A stretch of DNA of 64,000 nt. Origin: RUG11237 sp045119215. Its GTDB lineage: Bacteria > Bacillota > Clostridia > Lachnospirales > Lachnospiraceae. The position numbers and the translations under genes are program-made. Shown piece after piece: positions 18,201 to 27,560 of this stretch. Within the stretch, counting starts at the first letter, position 1, and every line of letters starts with the position of its first letter. The notes below the pieces were generated by a model. The model did no database searches. It worked only from the letters and a program-made list of their open reading frames with translations, and had not been told where the DNA came from. The stretch lies in the NCBI GenBank assembly GCA_045119215.1, contig JBGVDD010000055.1, positions 60,480-124,479 of the forward strand, in the 5' to 3' direction.

Positions 18201-19753
18201 GTAAGATTTTCTATCTTATATGGAATAGGTTCCTTGGGATTCACAAAGGTAGAATATTTGTCTACAATTTTCCCCTCCACTACCTTCACCGCACCAATTT
18301 CGATAATTTTATTTTTTTCAGGAGAAAATCCTGTAGTTTCTAAATCAAATACCACAAAACTTCCATGTAAATCTTGTCCCTTAGCATTCTCTACAATATC
18401 TTTTAAATCGTCAACTAAATACGCTTCCACCCCGTAAATCACTTTAAAATCACTATCATGAGGTACTGCATGGTTTGCATCAGGAAAGGCCTGTACCACC
18501 CCGTGGTCCGTAATGGCAATCGCCTTGTGGCCCCACCTCATAGCTCTTTTAATAATATCTTTCACATCGGAGACTCCATCCATATCGCTCATTTTTGTAT
18601 GACAGTGCAGTTCCACTCGCTTATCTGGATAATTGTCTTCCCTGGACACTGTAAAATCAGGAATTTTCTTAATTCCCACCACAGAGGCTATGGTTAATTC
18701 ACTGTCAAATTTATCAATGGTAGTAACCCCTTTTACCTTAATAAATCCTCCTTTTTTTACACCTTCCTTAATTTCCGGGAGCTGTTCATCCCGACAAAAC
18801 ATCTTAACTATAATGGTATCAGTAAAGTCTGTAATACTAAATGACAAAATCGTTTTTTCGTTTCTGATAGGACGCTCCTGTACATCTAGTATCTTGCCCC
18901 GAATCACAACTTCTCCCATTTCTCCTTGGATGGTCTTAATTTCCACATAATCCTGTTCCAGAATATTTTTGCCGTATATTACATCCGGATCATCATCTTT
19001 TCTAAATCCTCCATAGGAATAACCACCTTTTTTTCCTGTCTGAGAAAATTTTGCAAACTCTTTTCCAGCACTTTTATTTGCTACAACCATATTCTTTTCC
19101 TTCTTCTCTTTTGTGGTTTCAGACTGCTTTCCTTCCAGGTTTTGTGTAGCTGTTTTTTCTTCTGCACCAGTATGCAAGGAAGTATGTTGGATAATCTGGG
19201 ATATTTTTTTATCCAGCACATAATCATCCTCTTCCTGAAACACCACTTCCTTTGCAACCACCTTCATTCTAATCTGCACATCCATATTACAACGATTATG
19301 AAATACCTTATACAGTATGTTTTCCAAATCCTCAACTTTCGCTTTCGTGACAGGGGTAGCCTCCACCGTAAATTCCATAATCCCCGGAGTAGAAAAATCA
19401 CAAACCGAATCCTTGAACATCAAATATTCCATATGATTATAGCCTTTAAGTTCCAGCTCCAAACTTTCTTTGTAAAGCCCCAGTAAGTTTTCAGGGGTAT
19501 ACTGATTGGATAAATAAAATTTTTCGTAAATTTTTACTCTCACATTCCGGCGTCGAAATAGTTGATTTACAATGGCCTCTTCCATTGCAAATACATATTT
19601 TTTTTCAATCAAACGATTGCTCTCAATATAAACCCTGATAAAATCTTTTGAGGAAGTGGTGGTAACCTTGGTTACCACTACTTCCTCGAATATTCCAGTA
19701 AGTTCTTCTGAGAGTTTTAAATCCACAAATACGTCACAAAACATATTTGCCAT
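15278..19753 (-). CDS. polC: DNA polymerase III alpha subunit, PolC type
   Basis: The 1491-residue Gram-positive replicative polymerase, close to usual length. Domains in order are an N-terminal domain, an OB fold near residue 270-370, a split PHP domain (VELHCHTKMSDMDG), an inserted DEDD 3'-5' exonuclease (FVVFDLETTGFSPEKNKIIEIGAV) and the C-family polymerase core with GSRGSVGSSFVA, a Cys4 zinc site (CKEC, CPVC) and EPDIDLNFSGDYQ. The C-terminus LSIFDMI resembles a sliding-clamp-binding motif. The start follows GGAGGG, overlapping the ispG end region. Confidence 0.97.
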   Translation of the reverse strand: MANMFCDVFVDLKLSEELTGIFEEVVVTKVTTTSSKDFIRVYIESNRLIEKKYVFAMEEAIVNQLFRRRNVRVKIYEKFYLSNQYTPENLLGLYKESLELELKGYNHMEYLMFKDSVCDFSTPGIMEFTVEATPVTKAKVEDLENILYKVFHNRCNMDVQIRMKVVAKEVVFQEEDDYVLDKKISQIIQHTSLHTGAEEKTATQNLEGKQSETTKEKKEKNMVVANKSAGKEFAKFSQTGKKGGYSYGGFRKDDDPDVIYGKNILEQDYVEIKTIQGEMGEVVIRGKILDVQERPIRNEKTILSFSITDFTDTIIVKMFCRDEQLPEIKEGVKKGGFIKVKGVTTIDKFDSELTIASVVGIKKIPDFTVSREDNYPDKRVELHCHTKMSDMDGVSDVKDIIKRAMRWGHKAIAITDHGVVQAFPDANHAVPHDSDFKVIYGVEAYLVDDLKDIVENAKGQDLHGSFVVFDLETTGFSPEKNKIIEIGAVKVVEGKIVDKYSTFVNPKEPIPYKIENLTHINDSMVENAREIQEILPEFLRFCEGSVMVAHNAGFDMSFIKQNCINLNLTQEFTVVDTVGLARMLLPALNKHTLDAVAKALGVSLENHHRAVDDAQATAEIFVKFIPMLQERDVRVLDDINNISVMSEKRIKKLPTYHAIILAKNEVGRVNLYRLISYSHLQYYNRRPRIPKSVYLKYCEGLIIGSACEAGELYQAILNGRPQEEITRLVEFYDYLEIQPLGNNMFMVESDRTPVDTIEDLQEINRKIVRLGEEFNKPVVATCDVHFLDPEDEVYRRIIMAGKGFKDADNQPPLFLRTTEEMLNEFLYLGEEKAREVVITNPNKIADMVEKISPVRPDKCPPVIPDSDKMLRNICYDKATEIYGKDLPEIVKERLERELNSIISNGFAVMYIIAQKLVWKSNEDGYLVGSRGSVGSSFVATMSGITEVNPLPPHYICKECHYSDFDSEEVKKYASAGAAGCDMPDRNCPVCGAPLIKEGFDIPFETFLGFKGNKEPDIDLNFSGDYQSKAHRYTEVIFGDGQTFRAGTVGTLADKTAFGYVKNYYEERGVHKRNCEISRIVEGCTGVRRTTGQHPGGIIVLPLGEEIYSFTPVQHPANDMTTDIITTHFDYHSIDHNLLKLDILGHDDPTMIRMLEDITGIDAKKIPLDSKEVMSLFQNTSALKIQPEDIGGCPLGSLGIPEFGTDFVIQMLVDTKPQTFSDLVRISGLSHGTDVWLGNAQTLIEEGKATISTAICTRDDIMTFLIYQGVESELSFTIMESVRKGKGLKPEWEEAMKEKGVPDWYIWSCKKIKYMFPKAHAVAYVTMAWRIAYCKIHYPLAYYAAFFSIRATAFNYEIMCQGKEKLNYYLADYQKRKDTLSKKEQDTLKDMKIVQEMYARGFEFHTMDIYKAKARDFQIIDGKLMPALSTIEGLGDKAADAVEEAAKDGIFLSKDDFRQRTKVSKTVIDLMSDLGILSGLPETNQLSIFDMI

Positions 19754-19754
19754 C

Positions 19755-20810
19755 TTAATCCCTCCAATGTTCTAACTCGTATCTTAAATTATCTAAAAGT
19801 TCCTCTTCTTTTACCTTCCTGATAATCTGACCTTTTTTGATAATCAGACCTTCTCCCTTTCCTCCTGCAATACCAATGTCTGCTTCTTTTGCCTCTCCCG
19901 GACCGTTGACAACACACCCCATTACAGCCACCTTGATATCCAAATCAAAATCACTGACCATTTCTTCTACCGAATTTGCCAAACCAATCAAATCTATCTG
20001 GGTTCTTCCACAAGTAGGACAGGAAACAATTTCCACGCCTCCTTTTCTAAGTCCCAAAGTTTTTAATATGGTTTTGGCGGTCTTGATTTCCTCTACCGGG
20101 CTGCCTGTAAGAGAGACGCGCATGGTGTCTCCTATTCCCATATACAAAAGAATTCCAAGACCTACAGAAGACTTAATGTTCCCGGATGAGAGAGTTCCAG
20201 ATTCTGTAATTCCTATATGGATTGGATAATTTGTCTGTTTTGCCAGTTCTTCGTGAGCAGATACACACATTAACACATCCGAAGATTTAATGCTGATTAC
20301 CAAATTGTGATAATCAAATTCCTCTATCATCCTGACTTTATCCAATGCAGACTCTACAATCCCTTGGGCTGTTACCTTTCCATATTTCTCCAGATACTCC
20401 TTTTCCAAGGAACCACTGTTTACCCCTACCCGGATAGGGATATTTTTTTCTTTTGCTTTTTCAACCACTGCCTGAATATTATCTTTTCCACCAATGTTTC
20501 CCGGATTAATCCGAATCTTATCAGCACCATATTCCATAGCCGCAATAGCAAGACGATAATCAAAGTGAATATCTGCAACCAGTGGAATATGGATTTGTTT
20601 CTTAATCTCTTCTATTGCCCTGGCAGCTTCCAAAGTTGGAACAGCGCATCTTACAATGTCACATCCCGCCTTCTCTAACTGAAGAATCTGAGACACAGTT
20701 TCCTCAACATTTTCTGTTTTTGTATTTGTCATAGATTGAATGAGGATGGGATTTCCACCACCAATTTTCTTATCTCCAATGGTAATCACCCTTGTTTGTT
20801 CTCTATGCAT
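19755..20810 (-). CDS. ispG: 4-hydroxy-3-methylbut-2-enyl diphosphate synthase
   Basis: A 351-residue iron-sulfur enzyme of the MEP isoprenoid pathway (GcpE). It opens with REQTRVITIGDKKIGGGNPILIQSM. The 4Fe-4S ligands are in SCPTCGRTQIDL and MGCVVNGPGEA, with a Glu in the latter region. It sits between rseP and polC. Together with dxr upstream, the cluster supplies two MEP steps feeding UppS. The start follows GGAGGAG. Confidence 0.96.
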   Translation of the reverse strand: MHREQTRVITIGDKKIGGGNPILIQSMTNTKTENVEETVSQILQLEKAGCDIVRCAVPTLEAARAIEEIKKQIHIPLVADIHFDYRLAIAAMEYGADKIRINPGNIGGKDNIQAVVEKAKEKNIPIRVGVNSGSLEKEYLEKYGKVTAQGIVESALDKVRMIEEFDYHNLVISIKSSDVLMCVSAHEELAKQTNYPIHIGITESGTLSSGNIKSSVGLGILLYMGIGDTMRVSLTGSPVEEIKTAKTILKTLGLRKGGVEIVSCPTCGRTQIDLIGLANSVEEMVSDFDLDIKVAVMGCVVNGPGEAKEADIGIAGGKGEGLIIKKGQIIRKVKEEELLDNLRYELEHWRD

Positions 20811-20825
20811 TCCAACTCCTCCATA

Positions 20826-21866
20826 CTATAAACGTTTAATATCATTTATCATTACAAATACCATCAATGCCATCAACAATACAATTCCGACAAAATGCAC
20901 CATTCCCTCTTTTTCCGGTGGTACTCTTTTTTTAGTGACAGCCTCCCAAAACAGGAACACTAATCTTCCTCCATCCAGTGCCGGTAACGGCAACAGGTTC
21001 ATGACACCCAAGTTTGCACTTAATAATATAGAAAAATTCAACATACTCATTATAACAGCAAAGGTACTAATTTTGCTGCTTTCTTCATAAGTCTGACTAA
21101 TGGTACTTACAATTCCTACAGGGCCAGACAATTCCGATGCTTTCACTCTTCCCGTAACTAACATTTGCAAGCTTTTCATGGCATATTTTATCCACCATCG
21201 CACCTCATACACACTGTACTTTACCACCTGAAATCCATTGCCCTTAATACGTCCAACTGGGCTCATACCCATAAGGTAGTATCCTGCTTCTTCGCTATAT
21301 TTTGGTGTAATAGTAACAGTATGTTTCTCTCCATTCCTTAGGTAAGTCACATCGATGTCCTTATCTTTGTTTAACTGCATAAACAAACTGATTTCCCGAT
21401 AGACTTTGATGTTTTCCTGATTTAACTTAAGAATAACATCCCCTTCTTTTATACCTGCCTCTGCCATGGGGTAACCTTTGATTGCCTCACCTACCTGTGG
21501 CTTATCAAATCCTAAATTTCCAATTAGAAAAATAGCCAAGATAAAAGCTAAGATAAAATTAAATATAGGACCTGCTGCAATCACTGCAATTCTTGCCCAT
21601 ACAGACTTTGCCTGGAAAGACCTGTTTTTATCAATCCCTTCTGCAATTTCCTCTCCATCCTCTCCAAGCATCATACAGGAACCACCAATAGGCAACAGCT
21701 TGATACAATACTCTGTTTCTCCTTTTTTAAAGTGCAATAATTTTGGCCCCATCCCAATGGAAAACTGGGTAACATACACTCCATTTTTCTTTGCAATTAA
21801 AAAATGCCCTAATTCATGAATTATGATTACCAATCCAAATATAAGCAATGACCATACAATCTTCAA
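20826..21866 (-). CDS. rseP: Site-2 intramembrane zinc metalloprotease (RseP/RasP)
   Basis: A 346-residue membrane protease that cleaves anti-sigma factors and signal-peptide remnants. The zinc motif HELGH is in transmembrane segment 1 (IIHELGHFLIAKK). One PDZ domain follows (GEAIKGYPMAEAGIKEGDVILKLN). The third ligand is in NLLPLPALDGGRL near the C-terminus, followed by a final membrane helix. The start codon is TTG behind AGGTGG, 1 nt after the dxr stop. Confidence 0.94.
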   Translation of the reverse strand: MKIVWSLLIFGLVIIIHELGHFLIAKKNGVYVTQFSIGMGPKLLHFKKGETEYCIKLLPIGGSCMMLGEDGEEIAEGIDKNRSFQAKSVWARIAVIAAGPIFNFILAFILAIFLIGNLGFDKPQVGEAIKGYPMAEAGIKEGDVILKLNQENIKVYREISLFMQLNKDKDIDVTYLRNGEKHTVTITPKYSEEAGYYLMGMSPVGRIKGNGFQVVKYSVYEVRWWIKYAMKSLQMLVTGRVKASELSGPVGIVSTISQTYEESSKISTFAVIMSMLNFSILLSANLGVMNLLPLPALDGGRLVFLFWEAVTKKRVPPEKEGMVHFVGIVLLMALMVFVMINDIKRL

Positions 21867-21867
21867 A

Positions 21868-23010
21868 TTACCACCTGCTTTCTATATACTCATAAACCTG
21901 CTGTTCCACAGCCAGAATGTCTTCCACCTTTGGATTTTTTATTAATTTGTGACAATCCATTGCATCTTCAATTATGTCTATGATTTCAAGATACTTTATT
22001 TTTTTATCCAGAAATTTTGCTACCGCCAGTTCATTTGCAGCGTTAAATACCGTTGGCATGGAACCGCCTGCTCTTGAAGCCTGTAATGCCAAAGCTAATC
22101 CTCTGAAATTTTCCATATCCGGTGCTTCAAATGTCATAGTTTTCAATTTTGCAAAATCCAATCTGTCTCCTGCCAAAAATTTTCTATTCGGATAGTACAG
22201 GGCATACTGAATTGGAAGTTTCATATCCGGTGTACCTAGCTGGGCTATGATAGCACCGTCTTTAAATTCCACCATGGAATGAATCACACTTTGAGGATGC
22301 ACTACTACTTGAATATCATCTAATTCCATATCAAACAGCCACTTTGCTTCCATTACTTCCAACCCTTTATTTACCAAAGTTGAAGAATCGATGGTTATCT
22401 TCCTTCCCATGACCCAATTTGGATGCTTCAGCGCATCCTCGACCTGAATTCCTTCCAGTTCTTCTCTTTTTCTTCCACGGAATGGTCCACCTGACGCAGT
22501 AATAATCAATTTACTGATCTGTTCCTTGTTTTCTCCGTGTATACATTGGAAAATAGCGCTGTGTTCACTGTCCACAGGCAGGATTCTCACATTTTTTTCT
22601 TTTGCCAAAGGCATAATAATATGTCCTGCGGTTACCAAGGTTTCTTTATTTGCCAATGCGATATCTTTTCCTGCCTCTATTGCAGCTATGGTAGGGCGGA
22701 TACCTATCATCCCCATAATTGCCGTCACCAAAATCTCAGACTCTGGCATAGCTGCAACCTCAAGAAGTCCTTCCATGCCCCATAAAATTTTTATATCTAT
22801 ATCTTTCAGACGCAGTTTTAGTTCCTTCGCCTTCTCTTCTGTAGCAATGCAGGCAAGACGTGGTCTAAACTGACGCACCTGCTTTTCTAATAATTCTACA
22901 TTGTTTCCCGCTGCAAGAGCCACAACCTCCAAATCATTATTTGCCTGCACAACCTCCAAGGTCTGTGTCCCAATAGAGCCTGTGGAACCAATAATAGCAA
23001 TTTTTTTCAT
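21868..23010 (-). CDS. dxr: 1-deoxy-D-xylulose 5-phosphate reductoisomerase
   Basis: A 380-residue NADPH enzyme of the MEP pathway. The Rossmann start is KKIAIIGSTGSIGTQTL. The metal/substrate motifs are PVDSEHSAIFQCIHGE and ITASGGPFR, with LVNKGLEVMEAKWLF near the flexible loop. The start is ATG 23010, 8 nt from AAGGAAGG; the ATG 6 nt upstream is too close to it. Confidence 0.96.
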   Translation of the reverse strand: MKKIAIIGSTGSIGTQTLEVVQANNDLEVVALAAGNNVELLEKQVRQFRPRLACIATEEKAKELKLRLKDIDIKILWGMEGLLEVAAMPESEILVTAIMGMIGIRPTIAAIEAGKDIALANKETLVTAGHIIMPLAKEKNVRILPVDSEHSAIFQCIHGENKEQISKLIITASGGPFRGRKREELEGIQVEDALKHPNWVMGRKITIDSSTLVNKGLEVMEAKWLFDMELDDIQVVVHPQSVIHSMVEFKDGAIIAQLGTPDMKLPIQYALYYPNRKFLAGDRLDFAKLKTMTFEAPDMENFRGLALALQASRAGGSMPTVFNAANELAVAKFLDKKIKYLEIIDIIEDAMDCHKLIKNPKVEDILAVEQQVYEYIESRW

Positions 23011-23027
23011 ATCCATTTCCTTCCTTA

Positions 23028-23858
23028 CTATGCTGCTAATACAAAACACAAAAATATAATAGGTGCTGTAGCTATCACACTGTCAAATCTATCCAAAATG
23101 CCACCGTGACCTGGGATTAAGTTTCCATAATCCTTCACATCATAGTTTCTTTTAATTGCAGAAGCTGCCAAATCCCCTACTTGAGAGATGATAGCTCCAA
23201 TTCCGCCAATACAGCCCATAGCAATCACTGGCGAAATACTCATCACAACCACACCTTGTAAAAAATATCCATAAATTGCTCCTACAATCATAGAGCCTAT
23301 AATCCCCCCTAGAGAACCTTCCACAGACTTCTTTGGACTCAAAACTGGTGCTAATTTACGCTTCCCAATCATACTTCCAACACAATATGCGCAGGTATCA
23401 CTTACCCAGGAACATATAAATACAAGCCATACTAAATACTGACCTACCTCTGGCACCATTCTGATTTTATAGATAAACGAAAGCATCACAGCCACATAAA
23501 AAAATCCCAAAAAGGTCATTCCAATATCCGTAGCAGTATATTTTGGATATGTAAACACATATACAGCCAACAACCCTAACAAAAATGCCAAAGATATAAT
23601 TTCAAAATAATTGCTTTCTATCACAACTTTACTCATATGATTTTCTCCTAAAATAAGGCAGAGATAATATATGACACATATTCCATATGATATGATACCT
23701 AAAGCATTTTTCTGATTCTTTAGCACCCGGTTCAATTCAAACATTCCAATCAAAGAGATAGCCAATGTAAGGCACCACAATACATTCCCGCCAATAAACA
23801 GTGCCGCCGCAAAAACAATAACCAGCACAATACTGCTGATGAATCTGGTCTTAAACAT
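23028..23858 (-). CDS. cdsA: Phosphatidate cytidylyltransferase
   Basis: A 276-residue polytopic membrane enzyme making CDP-diacylglycerol for phospholipid synthesis. About eight hydrophobic segments are visible. The family signature is near the end: VGDLAASAIKRNYDVKDYGNLIPGHGGILDRFDS. The start is ATG 23858 behind AAGGAGGAG, 1 nt after the uppS stop codon, so the two are tightly coupled. Confidence 0.95.
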   Translation of the reverse strand: MFKTRFISSIVLVIVFAAALFIGGNVLWCLTLAISLIGMFELNRVLKNQKNALGIISYGICVIYYLCLILGENHMSKVVIESNYFEIISLAFLLGLLAVYVFTYPKYTATDIGMTFLGFFYVAVMLSFIYKIRMVPEVGQYLVWLVFICSWVSDTCAYCVGSMIGKRKLAPVLSPKKSVEGSLGGIIGSMIVGAIYGYFLQGVVVMSISPVIAMGCIGGIGAIISQVGDLAASAIKRNYDVKDYGNLIPGHGGILDRFDSVIATAPIIFLCFVLAA

Positions 23859-23859
23859 A

Positions 23860-24567
23860 TTACTCCTCCTTAACTCCCCCATATCTTCGGTCTCTTCCAT
23901 TGTAATATTCAATGGCCTTTTGAAGCTCTTCTTTATCAAAATCAGGCCAATGAACAGGGGTAAAATAGAATTCTGCATACCCTAGCTGCCAGAGTAAAAA
24001 ATTTGACAATCTCATTTCACCGCTGGTGCGTATCATTAAATCCGGATCCGGAATTCCTTTTGTATCCAGATAAGAAGCAATCATCTCCTCGCTAATATCT
24101 TCCGCCGACACCTTCTCTTCTTTTACATCCCGGGCAAGTTTTGACACAGCCCTTCTAATTTCATCTCTGCTGCCATAATTAATTGCTATCTGAAAATGTA
24201 ATCCCGTATTATTTTTGGTAGCTTCCTCTAATTCCAGAATTCTGGTACGAATATCTTCATCCAACCGGGTGATATCTCCAATAACTCTCACGCACATATT
24301 ATTCTTTTCCGCTGTCTTTAAGCAGGTTTTCATATAATTACGCAAAAGTTTCATCAACGCATCTACTTCATCTTTAGAACGCTTCCAGTTTTCCGTGGAA
24401 AAAGCATATACCGTCAAATACTGAATCCCCATTTTATATGCAGTTTCGCAAATTACCTCTACATTCTTTGCCCCCTGCACATGTCCATAATTTCTTGGCA
24501 TTCCCTTTGATTTTGCCCAACGTCCATTGCCATCCAAAATAATAGCAACATGATTTGGAATTTTCAT
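23860..24567 (-). CDS. uppS: Undecaprenyl (isoprenyl) diphosphate synthase
   Basis: A 235-residue cis-prenyltransferase making the lipid carrier for wall synthesis. It has the phosphate-binding HVAIILDGNGRWAKSKGMPRNYGH motif, with catalytic Asp in LDGNGRW, plus YAFSTENWKR and the C-terminal RTSGEMRLSNFLLWQ. The start is ATG 24567 behind GGAGGA. It is followed directly by cdsA. Confidence 0.96.
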   Translation of the reverse strand: MKIPNHVAIILDGNGRWAKSKGMPRNYGHVQGAKNVEVICETAYKMGIQYLTVYAFSTENWKRSKDEVDALMKLLRNYMKTCLKTAEKNNMCVRVIGDITRLDEDIRTRILELEEATKNNTGLHFQIAINYGSRDEIRRAVSKLARDVKEEKVSAEDISEEMIASYLDTKGIPDPDLMIRTSGEMRLSNFLLWQLGYAEFYFTPVHWPDFDKEELQKAIEYYNGRDRRYGGVKEE

Positions 24568-24613
24568 CTGACTTCCTCCAATTATCTTTCTTAATTTAAA
24601 ACTTAAAAACCAA

Positions 24614-24639
24614 TAGGGCATAGCCGAAACCATGCCCTA
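24614..24639 (-). terminator. Hairpin between frr and uppS
   Basis: TAGGGCAT (24614-24621) pairs with ATGCCCTA (24632-24639). The downstream T-rich stretch on the minus strand is interrupted, so this may be an attenuating or processing hairpin within the operon rather than a full stop. Confidence 0.5.
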
Positions 24640-24647
24640 AAGACTTG

Positions 24648-25196
24648 TTAAACCGTAAGAATATCTTTTGACTTTTCCTCCACAGCTTTATCTACTTCTG
24701 CAATATACTTATCTGTAGTTTTTTGCAGCTGGTTTTCTAAATCCTTAATTTCATCTTCTGAAATTTCTTTTCCAAGCTTCTTTAAGGAATCATTTCCATC
24801 ACGTCTGATGTTTCTGATTGCCACCTTTGCCTGTTCTCCCTTTTTCTTAATATCCTTCACCAGTTCTTTTCTTCTGTCTTCTGTAAGTTCAGGAAAAAGA
24901 AGACGAATCACCTTACCGTCATTGGTAGGATTAATACCTAAATCTGAGCAGAGAATCGCTTTTTCAATTTCTTTGACCAAAGACGCTTCCCAAGGCTGAA
25001 TCTGAATCATTCTTGGTTCTGGAACAGTAACATTTGCCACCTGCTGTAAAGAAGATGGTGTTCCATAATAATCAACACGAATTTTATCTAACACATGAGG
25101 ATTTGCACGTCCAGCTCTAATTGTACTGAACTCTCCAAGCAAATTTTCATATGATTTCTGCATCTTCTCATCATATTGTACTAATCTTTCATCCAT
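24648..25196 (-). CDS. frr: Ribosome recycling factor
   Basis: A 182-residue factor that splits post-termination ribosomes with EF-G. Hallmarks are FSTIRAGRANPHVLDKIRVDYYGT, the inner domain NVTVPEPRMIQIQPWE and the C-terminal helical RRDGNDSLKKL. It follows pyrH by 14 nt, the standard bacterial order. Confidence 0.97.
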   Translation of the reverse strand: MDERLVQYDEKMQKSYENLLGEFSTIRAGRANPHVLDKIRVDYYGTPSSLQQVANVTVPEPRMIQIQPWEASLVKEIEKAILCSDLGINPTNDGKVIRLLFPELTEDRRKELVKDIKKKGEQAKVAIRNIRRDGNDSLKKLGKEISEDEIKDLENQLQKTTDKYIAEVDKAVEEKSKDILTV

Positions 25197-25210
25197 TTTA
25201 ACTTATCCTC

Positions 25211-25906
25211 CTAAACTGTCACTTTTGTTCCTGTAAACTTACCATTTACAGTATTTACAATACTGTTTTCTTCATTTAACCCAAACACCATCATTGGCAT
25301 TTTGTTTTCCATACACATAATTGATGCGGTCAAGTCAATGACTCCCAGTTTCTTTTCTACTACTTCATCAATAGAAATCTCATCATATTTCTTTGCATCC
25401 TTATTTACCTTTGGATCTGAGTCATACACACCATCAATGGCTTTTGCCAAGAGAATAGCCTCTGCCTCTATTTCTACTGCACGAAGTACTGTAGCTGTGT
25501 CTGTAGAGAAATATGGATGACCTGTACCACCTGCAAAAAATACAACCATACCTTTTGAAAAATACTTTTCTGTTCTGTCTTTTGAATACAACTTAGAAAA
25601 ATTTCCACACTCAAAAGGAGTTAATACAGCTGTTTTCATACCCACAAATCTAAATATTTCCGATACATAAATACAATTCATCACAGTTGCAAGCATCCCA
25701 ATCTGATCCGCTTTTGTTCTTTCAATGGTTTCACTGGTTCTTCCTCTCCAGAAATTTCCTCCACCAATCACAATACCTACCTGTACTCCTGTATCAACCA
25801 ACTGTTTTACCTGATTTGCTACCTTAATACAGGTAGCTTCATCAAAACCGGTTTTCTTCTCTCCTGCAAGAGCTTCTCCGCTTAACTTTAATAATACTCT
25901 TTTCAT
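25211..25906 (-). CDS. pyrH: UMP kinase
   Basis: A 231-residue amino-acid-kinase-family enzyme that phosphorylates UMP to UDP. Its motifs are RVLLKLSGEALAG, VGIVIGGGNFWRG, GTGHPYFSTDTATVLRA and AIDGVYDSDPK. It lies between the bactofilin gene and frr. In most relatives it would directly follow tsf. Confidence 0.97.
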   Translation of the reverse strand: MKRVLLKLSGEALAGEKKTGFDEATCIKVANQVKQLVDTGVQVGIVIGGGNFWRGRTSETIERTKADQIGMLATVMNCIYVSEIFRFVGMKTAVLTPFECGNFSKLYSKDRTEKYFSKGMVVFFAGGTGHPYFSTDTATVLRAVEIEAEAILLAKAIDGVYDSDPKVNKDAKKYDEISIDEVVEKKLGVIDLTASIMCMENKMPMMVFGLNEENSIVNTVNGKFTGTKVTV

Positions 25907-25930
25907 TTATCTTACTTCCTTTACAATCTT

Positions 25931-27487
25931 TTATTCTGCTGATTCACTAAAAATGCCTTTCACATCTATCTCATCGTTGTAACACTGTGAAAATGTACCT
26001 TCAATTACTGCACCTGAATTAATCTGGACAGAACGTGACTTAATATTACCTACTACCACTGCTGATGCATCTACCACAACCGGACCATTTACATCAATAT
26101 CTCCTTTTACAGCTCCTGCTATTACAGCTGATGTTGCTGAAATATTTCCAAGAATGACCGTACCGTTTCCAACCTTAACAGCCTGGCTACTAATAATTTC
26201 CCCTTCAATTCTTGCCTGATTAACAAAAATTTCACTAGCTGTAGAATTTCCATTTACCTTACCCGAAATAGTCAATTTTCCTTTACAAGAAACGTTTCCT
26301 ATAATATCACCAACCACTTCAATGGAACCATCTGACTCTACATCGCCCTTAATTCTCATTCCCTTTGTGATTACTGCAACATCTTCGCTCTTTGGCGCTC
26401 CATCAGCTAATACACTTGCTTCTGCTTCCATCTTTACCAATTCCTCCTGAACCTGATTCTCTTCTACTGCTTCTATTGCTTCTTCTACTTCTAACACCTC
26501 TGGTGCAATCTGCTCTGTTTCTAGATTCAACTGCTTCATCAGTTCATCTACTTCCATCACAGATTCTTGTGGTTGTTTTGCCACCTCTTTTTCTTCCTTT
26601 TCAAATATTAACATATCCTTCTCCACTATCTCTTCTGTTGCATTTATCATATCATCCATGGACAACTGTTGAAATCCTTCGGTCACAACCTCATCCTGTA
26701 CTATCTCATCCATATTGACAGAGGCATCTTGTATTGTGGATTCTGCCGACACTGATATCTCTTCTGCCACTGGGATTTCTTCTGTTACCGGGACTTCTGC
26801 TGACACTGGTTCTTCTGCTACTGCTGGAATATCTTCTACCCCCGGGGCCTCTGCTACCACTGGAATTTCTTCTATTACCGGCACTTCTGATGCAACCGGG
26901 ATTTCTTCTACCACTGGGTCTTCTGCCGCCACTGGAATTTCTTCCACTGCTGCTGGAACTTCTTCTAACACCAGGTCTTCTGCTGCCACTGGAATTTCTT
27001 CCACTGCTGCTGGAACTTCTTCTAACACCGGTACTTCAGCTACCACTGGAATCTCTTCTACTACTGGAGCTTCTTCTGCCACTGGGGCTTCTGCTACCGT
27101 TGGAATTTCTTCTACCACAGGAACTTCTGATGCCGCTGGCACTTCCTCCGTTTTCTCTTCTATATTTTCTACAAATGACGCTACTTCATCCGGCACCACA
27201 TAAACTTCATCCGGCAACACTGGAGCTCCCTTCTCAATTACTTCCTCCGCCGGCACTGGGGTTTTGGCTTCAACTGCCTGGGAAGTTGTAAAAGTGTCTG
27301 GAATTGCAAAATCACTACTTCTGTCTAACTGTTTTTGTGCCTCAGCTTCCGCCATAACAGAAGCAACAGTTTCTGCAACCGTATCCGTTGGTGTTGTATC
27401 TTCCTGTGGAATCACAAATTCTTCTGTTGGAATCAATTCATCTACTGCCTGTTTTAAATCTTCCTTAAATTCTTTAAAAAAACTCAT
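25931..27487 (-). CDS. Bactofilin with long Val/Pro/Glu repeat N-terminus
   Basis: A 518-residue protein. The C-terminal 140 residues (from KSEDVAVITKGMRIKGDVESDGSIEVVGDIIGN) are a bactofilin beta-helix with repeated G-[DN]-[IV] turns, a polymer-forming cytoskeletal fold. The first 370 residues are acidic and low-complexity: many VPVVEEIPVAAE-like units lie at about residues 115-245, including a 57-bp (19-codon) tandem duplication at about 26918-27029. The repeat region may act as an extended spacer or adaptor. The start follows GGAGGAAAAGGT. Bactofilins usually have short tails, so this length is unusual. Confidence 0.82.
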   Translation of the reverse strand: MSFFKEFKEDLKQAVDELIPTEEFVIPQEDTTPTDTVAETVASVMAEAEAQKQLDRSSDFAIPDTFTTSQAVEAKTPVPAEEVIEKGAPVLPDEVYVVPDEVASFVENIEEKTEEVPAASEVPVVEEIPTVAEAPVAEEAPVVEEIPVVAEVPVLEEVPAAVEEIPVAAEDLVLEEVPAAVEEIPVAAEDPVVEEIPVASEVPVIEEIPVVAEAPGVEDIPAVAEEPVSAEVPVTEEIPVAEEISVSAESTIQDASVNMDEIVQDEVVTEGFQQLSMDDMINATEEIVEKDMLIFEKEEKEVAKQPQESVMEVDELMKQLNLETEQIAPEVLEVEEAIEAVEENQVQEELVKMEAEASVLADGAPKSEDVAVITKGMRIKGDVESDGSIEVVGDIIGNVSCKGKLTISGKVNGNSTASEIFVNQARIEGEIISSQAVKVGNGTVILGNISATSAVIAGAVKGDIDVNGPVVVDASAVVVGNIKSRSVQINSGAVIEGTFSQCYNDEIDVKGIFSESAE

Positions 27488-27560
27488 ACCTTTTCCTCCA
27501 TCCTGTACTTTTTCCTGGCTGCCTTAAGCCATTCAGGCTGCCCCACCTGTTACCATCCAA

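Noticed and set aside
26715..27291. Long plus-strand frames rich in Ser/Thr or Leu opposite the bactofilin repeats
   Set aside because: They are antisense shadows of the GAA/GTT/CCA-rich repeats and lack ribosome-binding sites and family signals.
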